The translations under genes and the position numbers were made by a program. Under the pieces are notes generated by a model that had not been told where the DNA came from, did not search any database, and saw only the letters and a program-made list of their open reading frames with translations. Positions 1-4,635 of a stretch of DNA of 10,451 nt are shown here, piece by piece (position 1 is the first letter of the stretch; each line of letters begins with the position of its first letter). Source of the DNA: JBBECE01 sp964574935 (lineage in GTDB: Bacteria > Pseudomonadota > Alphaproteobacteria > Rhizobiales > Devosiaceae); contig CAZNOZ010000060.1 of assembly GCA_964574935.1 (NCBI GenBank), positions 1 through 10,451 of the forward strand, written 5' to 3'.

Positions 1-236
1 TTGTGGCGGTTCTCGAAGGTCTTGCCCTCGGGCGTGGTCAGGGTGAAGGCCCAGACGCCGCCCGGCCGGATGTCGGCGCGATGGGTCGTGATGGTGCAGC
101 CCTCGGGCGCCCACCACGCGGTAAGGGCCGCGGCATCGGTCCAGGCGGACCAGACCTCTTCGCGGGAGGCGTCGTAGAGCCTGGAGAGCAGGATGTCGTT
201 GCCGTCGGTGGGCGCGAGCGTGGTGACGTCAGGCAT
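1..236 (-). CDS. AHSA1/SRPBCC-domain protein, partial (C-terminus outside window)
   Basis: Only the first 78 codons are present; the gene continues past the left edge. The N-terminus fits the AHSA1/SRPBCC (START-like, hydrophobic-cavity) fold: a first strand ILLSRLYDAS (residues 15-24), then REEVWSAWTD (25-34) and TAWWAPEGCT (39-48), the W-x-P-G pattern usual in this family, then a strand RPGGVWAFTL (57-66). Family members bind small hydrophobic ligands, but the ligand here cannot be told. The ATG lies inside the end of the ArsR gene, with an 8-base overlap (229-236), so translation is probably coupled to the repressor. ArsR-AHSA1 pairs are common in bacteria and usually form one autoregulated operon. 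The family call is firm; the specific function is unknown. Confidence 0.88.
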   Translation of the reverse strand, partial: MPDVTTLAPTDGNDILLSRLYDASREEVWSAWTDAAALTAWWAPEGCTITTHRADIRPGGVWAFTLTTPEGKTFENRH

Positions 237-564
237 CGGACCGGCCCTGCAAATGGCGGAGATAGTGCTCGAGCCGGTCGAGGCGGGCTTCCCAGAGCTT
301 GCGGTATTCGCCCAGCCACGCATCGAGCTCCCTGAGGGGGGCCGGATTTAGCCGCCGGGGCCGCCACTGCGCTTCACGGCCCTGCTCGACCAGGCCAGCC
401 TTTTCGAGCACCTTCAAATGCTTGGAGATGGCCGCCATCGACATGTCGTAGGGCTCGGCCAGCTCGCCCACGGTTGCTTCCCCGGTCGCAAGGCGCGCCA
501 GAATGCCCCGGCGCGTGGGATCGGCGAGAGCATGCAGCGTGGTGCTGAGGGGGTCGGTCGACAT
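229..564 (-). CDS. ArsR-family winged-helix transcriptional repressor
   Basis: A 111-residue protein of typical ArsR (HTH_20 subgroup) length. It opens with the hallmark LADPTRRGILARL (residues 13-25), followed by VGELAEPYDMSMAAISKHLKVLEKAGLV (32-59), which contains the helix-turn-helix and recognition helix (ISKHLKVLEKAGL), and then the wing QGREAQWRPRRLNP (61-74). The metal-binding ELCVCDL motif of classical ArsR/SmtB sensors is absent and there is no cysteine, so it is unlikely to sense metals. The C-terminal helix (WLGEYRKLWEARLDRLEHYLRHLQ) is the usual dimerisation end of repressors paired with AHSA1 proteins. It is the first gene of a two-gene operon with the AHSA1 gene. The ATG at 564 fits the family's usual N-terminus, although no good ribosome binding site precedes it. 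The inducer is unknown. Confidence 0.93.
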   Translation of the reverse strand: MSTDPLSTTLHALADPTRRGILARLATGEATVGELAEPYDMSMAAISKHLKVLEKAGLVEQGREAQWRPRRLNPAPLRELDAWLGEYRKLWEARLDRLEHYLRHLQGRSDA

Positions 565-566
565 GC

Positions 567-605
567 GTATTGAACCGTTTGGTTGATAACTGAATGGTTG
601 AATAC
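567..605. promoter_or_regulatory. Putative ArsR operator (inverted repeat)
   Basis: Outer arms GTATTGAACC (567-576) and GGTTGAATAC (596-605) are inverted repeats with one mismatch in ten. Inside is a shorter palindrome AACC-N4-GGTT (573-584). The TCAACC...GGTTGA half-sites resemble operators I associate with ArsR-AHSA1 operons. The element begins three bases before the arsR start codon and covers the predicted -10 box, so bound repressor would block its own promoter. The assignment is inferred from position and symmetry. Confidence 0.6.
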
Positions 606-628
606 AACGCGCGGAGACGTGCCGTCAA
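601..628 (-). promoter_or_regulatory. Putative sigma-70 promoter of the arsR-AHSA1 operon
   Basis: Reading the minus strand, a -35 box TTGACG (628-623) and a -10 box TGTATT (606-601) are separated by 16 bases. Transcription would start near 594, inside the inverted-repeat operator, leaving a leader of about 30 bases. The -35 is a good match and the -10 a moderate one; no experiment supports it. Confidence 0.5.
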
Positions 629-652
629 GAGTGTTTGCGCGGCGCGCCGATG

Positions 653-681
653 TTGCGCGGTTCGGGGCGAGGGCGTAATTC
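653..681 (+). promoter_or_regulatory. Putative promoter of ispG
   Basis: A -35-like TTGCGC (653-658) and a -10-like TAATTC (676-681) are separated by 17 bases. Transcription would start near 688, giving a leader of about 17 bases that still contains the ribosome binding site. In a GC-rich genome such matches are weak evidence; the position just before the gene is the main support. Confidence 0.4.
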
Positions 682-694
682 GATCGCCAACAAT

Positions 695-698
695 GGAG
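695..698 (+). promoter_or_regulatory. Ribosome binding site that fixes the ispG start
   Basis: GGAG sits six bases before the ATG at 705. The in-frame ATG at 693 overlaps this motif and has no ribosome binding site of its own, and the frame further upstream (from 594) runs through the arsR operator and promoter region. This makes 705 the preferred start. Confidence 0.7.
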
Positions 699-704
699 CG
701 GAAC

Positions 705-1952
705 ATGGCAGGTCCTTCGGACCGCAGGCATTCGGTGGGCGTGGACATTGGCGGCGTCATGGTCGGCGGCGGCGCACCGGTCGTCGTGCAGTCGATGACC
801 AATACCGACACCGCCGATGTCGCCGCGACCGCAAATCAGGTGGCGGCGCTGGCCCGGGCAGGCTCTGAGCTGGTGCGGGTGACCGTCGACCGCGCCGAGG
901 CGGCGGCGGCGGTGCCGCACATAAGCGACCGGCTGGCGGCCGACGGGGTGACGGTGCCGCTCATCGGCGATTTTCACTACAACGGTCACACGCTGCTCGC
1001 CGAGCATCCGGCCTGCGCCGAGGCGCTCGCCAAATACCGCATCAATCCGGGCAATGTCGGGTTCGGGCAGAAGCGCGACCAGCGCTTCGCCGAGATGATC
1101 GAAATCGCCCTGAAATTCGCCAAGCCGGTGCGCATCGGGGTCAACTGGGGGTCCCTCGACCAGGATCTCCTGACCCGCCTGATGGACGAGAACCACGGCC
1201 GCACCGAGCCCTGGACGGCGGCCGAGGTGACCCGCGAGGCGGTTATCCTCTCGGCGCTGCTATCGGCCGGCCGCGCCGAGGAGCTGGGGCTCGGCCGTGA
1301 CCGGATCGTTCTGTCCACCAAGGTCTCCCAGGTCCAGAATCTGGTCGCAGTCTATGCCGATCTCGCTTCGCGCTGCGAGTACGCGCTGCATCTGGGGCTG
1401 ACCGAGGCCGGCATGGGCTCGAAGGGGATCGTCGCCTCGTCGGCGGCGATGGGCATCCTTTTGCAACAGGGGATCGGCGACACGGTCCGCGTCTCGCTCA
1501 CCCCGGAGCCCGGCGGCGACCGGACGGTTGAGGTCAAGGTCGCCCAGGAACTTCTGCAGACCATGGGGCTGAGGCATTTCGTGCCGACGGTGGCCGCCTG
1601 TCCGGGGTGCGGGCGGACGACCTCGACGGTCTTCCAGGAACTCGCCCGCGACATCGAAAACCATATCTCCGCCTCGATGCCCGACTGGCGCGCGCGCTAT
1701 CCCGGCGTCGAGGCGCTGTCGGTGGCGGTGATGGGCTGCATCGTCAACGGGCCGGGGGAATCCAAGCACGCCGATATCGGCATTTCGCTGCCCGGCACCG
1801 GCGAACAGCCCGCCGCCCCGGTCTTCATCGACGGCAGGAAAGCCGCGACGCTCAGAGGCGCCGACATCGCCGATCAGTTCAGGGCGATGGTGGCGGACTA
1901 TATCGAGACGCGCTTCGGGGCGGGCGAGAAGAACAAGCCGGCGGCGGAGTGA
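705..1952 (+). CDS. ispG: 4-hydroxy-3-methylbut-2-en-1-yl diphosphate synthase (IspG/GcpE)
   Basis: This is the penultimate enzyme of the MEP isoprenoid pathway; it reductively converts MEcPP to HMBPP with a [4Fe-4S] cluster in the cytoplasm. The 415-residue product has the N-terminal TIM-barrel half (VVVQSMTNTDTADV near residue 26, then the conserved IGDFHYNGH, RINPGN and VRIGVNWGSL segments) and the C-terminal cluster domain. Cluster ligands are visible: C299 and C302 in ACPGCGRTTS, C345 in MGCIVNGPGE, and E352. The spacing from C345 to E352 equals that of E. coli IspG (C305 to E312). Length is as expected for the bacterial two-domain form. The start is set by a GGAG six bases before 705. 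The next gene begins four bases after its stop, so it probably leads a short operon. Identification is very secure. Confidence 0.98.
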   Translation: MAGPSDRRHSVGVDIGGVMVGGGAPVVVQSMTNTDTADVAATANQVAALARAGSELVRVTVDRAEAAAAVPHISDRLAADGVTVPLIGDFHYNGHTLLAEHPACAEALAKYRINPGNVGFGQKRDQRFAEMIEIALKFAKPVRIGVNWGSLDQDLLTRLMDENHGRTEPWTAAEVTREAVILSALLSAGRAEELGLGRDRIVLSTKVSQVQNLVAVYADLASRCEYALHLGLTEAGMGSKGIVASSAAMGILLQQGIGDTVRVSLTPEPGGDRTVEVKVAQELLQTMGLRHFVPTVAACPGCGRTTSTVFQELARDIENHISASMPDWRARYPGVEALSVAVMGCIVNGPGESKHADIGISLPGTGEQPAAPVFIDGRKAATLRGADIADQFRAMVADYIETRFGAGEKNKPAAE

Positions 1953-1956
1953 GCGC

Positions 1957-2442
1957 GTGTCTCACCCGGTTCAAGCAGCGTCACGCCGGGTTGCCATTCG
2001 CTGGGCGTCCGAGGACGAGCGGGCGGATCTGATCGAATTGCAGCGCCGCGCCGCGCTTGGCAATCCGGGAGACCGGGAGGCCCTGCTGACCAATCCGGAT
2101 GCCATCGAGTTGCCGGTTGAGCACATCGCCGCCGGGGCGGTTCGCGTCGCTGAACTTGATCGTCGCGTCGTCGGGTTTTCCGTCGTGGTTCAGCGCGACG
2201 ACGGCGACGCGGAGCTCGACGGCTTGTTCGTCGAACCGCGCATCTGGAAATCCGGCATAGGACGGGCACTGGTGGAAGATGCGGCAAGCCAGGCGCTGAA
2301 AAGCGGCGCCAAGGCGATCCACGTTGTCGGCAATCCGCACGCGGAGGGCTTTTACGAAGCGGTCGGATTCGTCACCTACGGGCATTTCGAGACCCGGTTT
2401 GGGCCGGGGCTGCTGATGCGGCGCATTTGTGGCAAAACCTGA
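1957..2442 (+). CDS. GNAT-family N-acetyltransferase
   Basis: A 161-residue single-domain GNAT protein that would transfer an acyl group from acyl-CoA to an unknown amine. After an N-terminal strand (VAIRWASEDERADLIELQ), the core strand AELDGLFVEP (residues 86-95) leads into the CoA pyrophosphate loop RIWKSGIGRALVEDA (95-109), and the end shows the usual NPHAEGFYEAVGF segment (126-138). The loop has W97 where Q or R is usual in Q/R-x-x-G-x-G; other bacterial members also vary here. The GTG start is preceded by GGAG at 1946-1949 with a seven-base spacer; that GGAG lies in the last codons of ispG, so the two are probably translated from one message. The substrate cannot be deduced, and nothing ties it functionally to isoprenoid synthesis. 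Confidence 0.87.
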   Translation: MSHPVQAASRRVAIRWASEDERADLIELQRRAALGNPGDREALLTNPDAIELPVEHIAAGAVRVAELDRRVVGFSVVVQRDDGDAELDGLFVEPRIWKSGIGRALVEDAASQALKSGAKAIHVVGNPHAEGFYEAVGFVTYGHFETRFGPGLLMRRICGKT

Positions 2443-2466
2443 AGCGCGCGAAACCGGGAGGTTCCC

Positions 2467-2859
2467 GTGGCCAAGGACAAACATGTTCCGGATCCCGCCA
2501 TCGTCGAGGTCTTCGACCGGATGATCGCCGGCGTCCCCGGGGTCATCCGCAAGGGCGATCAGAACCCTTATGTGTCGATCAACGGCAATATGTACGCCTC
2601 GATGTCCAAGCTCGACCGCATCGGGCTGAGGCTTTCCAGGGACGATCTCGCCGAGTTCATGACGACCTTCGAGACCGGGTTGCACGAGGGCTATCCCGGT
2701 TTCTTCCAGAAGGAATACGCCGAGGTGCCGGCGACGCTCTACGCCGATACAGATGCGCTGCAGGCCTGGTTCAGGAAATCCCACGCCCACGCCGCGGGCC
2801 TGAAGCCCAAGCCGACAACCAAGCCGACGACGAAGCCGAAGCGCCAGTCGGATCGCTAG
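2467..2859 (+). CDS. TfoX/Sxy N-terminal-domain-like small protein
   Basis: A 130-residue protein of about 110 folded residues plus a basic tail. The segment VPGVIRKGDQNPYVSINGNMYASMSKLDRIGLRLS (about 23-57) followed by FFQKEYAEVPATLYADTDALQAWFRKSHAHA (79-109) resembles proteins grouped with the TfoX/Sxy N-terminal domain. That family is named after competence regulators, but most members, including short stand-alone ones, have no known role. The tail KPKPTTKPTTKPKR (113-126) is a Lys/Pro/Thr repeat and probably disordered. The GTG start has a strong GGGAGG (2456-2461) five bases upstream. It follows the GNAT gene by 24 bases and likely belongs to the same transcript as ispG. It ends convergently with ispA, sharing four bases. 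The family call is from memory of similar sequences and only moderately certain. Confidence 0.72.
   Translation: MAKDKHVPDPAIVEVFDRMIAGVPGVIRKGDQNPYVSINGNMYASMSKLDRIGLRLSRDDLAEFMTTFETGLHEGYPGFFQKEYAEVPATLYADTDALQAWFRKSHAHAAGLKPKPTTKPTTKPKRQSDR
2809..2841 (+). repeat. Short 12-base tandem repeat in the tail of the TfoX-like gene
   Basis: AAGCCGACAACC (2809-2820), AAGCCGACGACG (2821-2832) and a partial third unit AAGCCGAAG (2833-2841) follow one another. They encode KPTT-KPTT-KPK, the basic C-terminal tail. Such in-frame units can change copy number by slippage without breaking the gene. Confidence 0.7.
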
Positions 2860-3767
2860 ACCTGGCGCTCCGCAAAGTAGCGCGCCAGGTCCCGGAGCCG
2901 GTCGGCCTCCGGTCCGAACCCCTCGAGCGAAGCGACCGCCTCCCGGACCGCCGCGTCGCGCCGATCGCGGGCCGCTTCCAGCCCTTCGAGCGCCACGATG
3001 GTGGCCTTCTCTTGCGCCGCGTCCTTGCCGGCGGTCTTGCCGAGGGCGGCGGAGGATTGGGTGACGTCGAGGATATCGTCGGCGAGCTGGTAGGCGAGCC
3101 CCGCCGCCGCCCCGTAACGGTCGAGCGCCGCCCGATGCTCCGTGGACGCCCGGCCGAGGCTGGCGCCCATCCGCACCGAGGCAACGATGAGGGCACCGGT
3201 CTTCATTGCCTGCATCCGGGTGATCGCGGTGGCGTCCAGGCTCATGCCGGGGGCCCCCAGATCGAGCATCTGGCCGCCCGCCATGCCGCTCGCGCCGGCG
3301 CCCCGGGCCAGGTGCGCGGCCAGTTCGACGCGGACGGACGCGTCCGGATGGCAGGCGGGATCGACGAGGATCGCGAAGGCTTCGGCCAGGAGCGTATCGC
3401 CGGCGAGGATCGCGGTGGCCGGGTCGAACTTCTTCCACACTGTCGGTTGGCCGCGGCGCATCTCGTCGCCGTCCATCTCGGGCAGGTCGTCGTGGACGAG
3501 CGAGTAGCAATGCACACATTCCACCGCCGCTCCCGTTCGCACCGTCGCTTCGGGCGGCATGCCGAACAGGCACGCCGATGCGCGCACCAAATAGGGCCTG
3601 AGCCGTTTGCCGCGCCCCAGCACCCCGTGTCGCATGGCCGCCACCAGTCGCTCGGGCACCGGATGCGCGCGCGAAAGGTTCGCCGCGGACAGATAGCCGT
3701 CCAGAAACGAAGTGACGTCGGCGGCCGAACGGGAGAGTTCGGCACCAAGGGGGGTGGTCTCGGTCAT
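2856..3767 (-). CDS. ispA: Polyprenyl (farnesyl/geranyl) diphosphate synthase, IspA type
   Basis: A cytoplasmic trans-prenyltransferase of 303 residues, the usual IspA length; it condenses IPP with DMAPP and then GPP. The first Asp-rich motif is DDLPEMD (D93, D94, D99) followed by RR at 104-105, within ECVHCYSLVHDDLPEMDG, very close to E. coli IspA. The second is DDILD (230-234). Also present are GKRLRP (53-58) for IPP binding, GGQMLDL (164-170), K189-T190, and GKTAGKD (243-249). The tyrosine five residues before the first motif (Y88) matches farnesyl-type synthases, so FPP is the likely product, though length control cannot be proven. An AGGA seven bases before the ATG supports the start. 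It lacks the xseB and dxs neighbours often seen with ispA in proteobacteria; instead it is divergent from rpmF and convergent with the ispG cluster. Confidence 0.95.
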   Translation of the reverse strand: MTETTPLGAELSRSAADVTSFLDGYLSAANLSRAHPVPERLVAAMRHGVLGRGKRLRPYLVRASACLFGMPPEATVRTGAAVECVHCYSLVHDDLPEMDGDEMRRGQPTVWKKFDPATAILAGDTLLAEAFAILVDPACHPDASVRVELAAHLARGAGASGMAGGQMLDLGAPGMSLDATAITRMQAMKTGALIVASVRMGASLGRASTEHRAALDRYGAAAGLAYQLADDILDVTQSSAALGKTAGKDAAQEKATIVALEGLEAARDRRDAAVREAVASLEGFGPEADRLRDLARYFAERQV

Positions 3768-3825
3768 GGGCCGGTCCTATAGCCGTCCCGCACCGCCGGG
3801 GCTAGCCAATGGGCCCGGTCGCCGC

Positions 3826-3831
3826 TATAAG
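3826..3831 (+). promoter_or_regulatory. Putative -10 box of the rpmF promoter
   Basis: TATAAG stands out in a very GC-rich 129-base divergent spacer between ispA and rpmF. It would give a transcript starting near 3838 and a leader of about 60 bases. No convincing -35 box lies 16-18 bases upstream (TAGCCA at 3803-3808). Confidence 0.4.
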
Positions 3832-3896
3832 GCCCGCCGGTTGCCCGGCGCCCGCGGACCGACGGGCGCGCCGCCAGAGCGAACGGAGAGATTGCC

Positions 3897-4079
3897 ATGG
3901 CCGTGCCGAAGCGAAAGGTATCGCGCATGAAGCGCGGACACCGCCGTTCGACCGACGCGCTGCGCAAGCCGAGCTACGTCGAGGACAAGGATTCCGGCGA
4001 ACTCAGGCGCCCGCATCATATCGACTTGAAAACCGGCATGTATCGCGGCCGGCAGATCCTCGAGCCGCGCGAACGCTGA
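3897..4079 (+). CDS. rpmF: 50S ribosomal protein bL32
   Basis: A 60-residue basic protein of the large ribosomal subunit. The N-terminus MAVPKRKVSRMKRGHRRSTDAL and the segment YVEDKDSGELRRPHHIDLKTGMYRGRQ are diagnostic for the alphaproteobacterial form. It contains no cysteine, so it is the zinc-independent version. The start is preceded by GGAGAG at 3886-3891 with a five-base spacer. It is transcribed alone: divergent from ispA upstream and followed by a strong intrinsic terminator 40 bases after its stop. Its leader contains overlapping GC-rich inverted repeats described separately. Identification is secure. Confidence 0.98.
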   Translation: MAVPKRKVSRMKRGHRRSTDALRKPSYVEDKDSGELRRPHHIDLKTGMYRGRQILEPRER

Positions 4080-4118
4080 GCGCGACGCGCCGAGCGCCCC
4101 CATCGGTGTACGGCGAGC

Positions 4119-4147
4119 CGCCGGCCCTTGCGGGGCCGGCGTTTTTT
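4119..4147 (+). terminator. Intrinsic terminator of rpmF
   Basis: A nine-base GC-rich stem (CGCCGGCCC is approximated by 4119-4127 pairing with 4133-4141) closes a five-base loop (TTGCG, 4128-4132) and is followed at once by six T residues (4142-4147). It lies 40 bases after the rpmF stop and separates this abundant message from the membrane protein-fumC genes. Confidence 0.92.
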
Positions 4148-4153
4148 GTCTTT

Positions 4154-4177
4154 GTTGCGGCTCATGCGCAATGCGCA
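4154..4177. promoter_or_regulatory. Inverted/direct repeat before the membrane protein gene
   Basis: The heptamer ATGCGCA occurs twice in tandem (4164-4170 and 4171-4177), forming the near-perfect palindrome TGCGCA-A-TGCGCA (4165-4177). An upstream TTGCG (4154-4158) is inverted relative to CGCAA (4167-4171). It fills most of the 45-base gap between the rpmF terminator and the next gene, where a promoter must lie if that gene has its own. It may be an operator or chance. Confidence 0.3.
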
Positions 4178-4192
4178 CGCGGGGGGAAGGCG

Positions 4193-4588
4193 ATGTGGAT
4201 GCCGCCGATGCTGGTGCTGCCGCTGATCGCCTACAATCTGGTGGCGTTCCACGTCATCGGCGATCCCGGGGCACAGTGGACGGCGGCGGCTCTGGAGTTC
4301 GAACTGCCCTCCGAGGGGGTGTGGACGCTGACCCTGGGCGACACGGTCGCGATGGCGGCGCTGGCGCTCCTGCTGATCGCGGTCGTCAGGGCCGGCCGGG
4401 CGGGCAGGGTGCTGGTGCGCGATCTGGTTGTCTGCGCGTTCGTTTTCGCGGGGTATCTCATCGAGTTCCTGGCGGTGCCGGCGGCGGCGACGACGCTGTT
4501 CTTCCTGTGCATGGCGATGTCGGCGACCGAGACGGTCAGCGGCTTCGCGGTGGCGCTCAGGCACGCCGAAATTTCCGAGGCGGCATGA
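4193..4588 (+). CDS. Small four-helix integral membrane protein, function unknown
   Basis: A 131-residue protein not matched to a named family. Four hydrophobic segments can be seen at about residues 5-23, 45-66, 74-96 and 98-121. Between the first two is a loop with acidic residues and tryptophans (DPGAQWTAAALEFELPSEGVW). Positive residues (RAGRAGRVLVR, 67-77) lie between helices two and three, suggesting that loop is cytoplasmic. GC-rich third codon positions and the hydrophobic pattern support this frame over the overlapping ones. The ATG at 4193 has GGAAGG only two bases upstream, whereas the ATG at 4199 has the same motif at eight bases and may be the true start (129 residues). Its last bases overlap a possible 16-codon ORF leading into fumC, so it may be cotranscribed with fumC. 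No enzymatic motif is visible. Confidence 0.75.
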   Translation: MWMPPMLVLPLIAYNLVAFHVIGDPGAQWTAAALEFELPSEGVWTLTLGDTVAMAALALLLIAVVRAGRAGRVLVRDLVVCAFVFAGYLIEFLAVPAAATTLFFLCMAMSATETVSGFAVALRHAEISEAA

Positions 4589-4635
4589 ACGCGTCCGCGC
4601 CATCGTGCGCCGCAACCGCGACGGAGGAGCAATGA
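4585..4635 (+). CDS. Possible 16-residue linking ORF upstream of fumC
   Basis: The ATG at 4585 overlaps the stop of the membrane protein gene as ATGA, and its own TGA (4633-4635) overlaps the fumC start as another ATGA. The peptide would be MNASAPSCAATATEEQ. The fumC ribosome binding site lies inside it. It could pass ribosomes from the membrane gene to fumC by termination-reinitiation. There is a weak GAGG four bases before its ATG. The length is too short for coding statistics, so chance is quite possible. Confidence 0.3.
   Translation: MNASAPSCAATATEEQ
4623..4629 (+). promoter_or_regulatory. Ribosome binding site of fumC
   Basis: GGAGGAG precedes the ATG at 4632, with five bases between its first GGAG and the start. 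It supports 4632 over any upstream start in the same frame. Confidence 0.7.

Noticed and set aside
594..704. N-terminal extension of ispG by 37 codons, starting at 594 inside the arsR operator
   Set aside because: The extension has no similarity to IspG proteins, crosses the likely promoter, and a GGAG six bases before 705 marks the real start.
1981..3573. Long minus-strand open frame of 530 codons across the GNAT, TfoX-like and ispA genes
   Set aside because: Arg/Pro/Gly-rich shadow translation typical of GC-rich DNA; the other frames here encode recognisable proteins.
2427..3782. Long plus-strand open frame of 451 codons opposite ispA
   Set aside because: Low-complexity Arg/His/Gly composition and no family features; the opposite strand encodes an intact prenyl synthase.
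4171..4635. Overlapping 154-codon frame starting at 4171
   Set aside because: Asp/Gly/Arg/Ala-rich shadow of the membrane protein gene; only its last 16 codons (4585-4635) are kept, as a possible mini-ORF.
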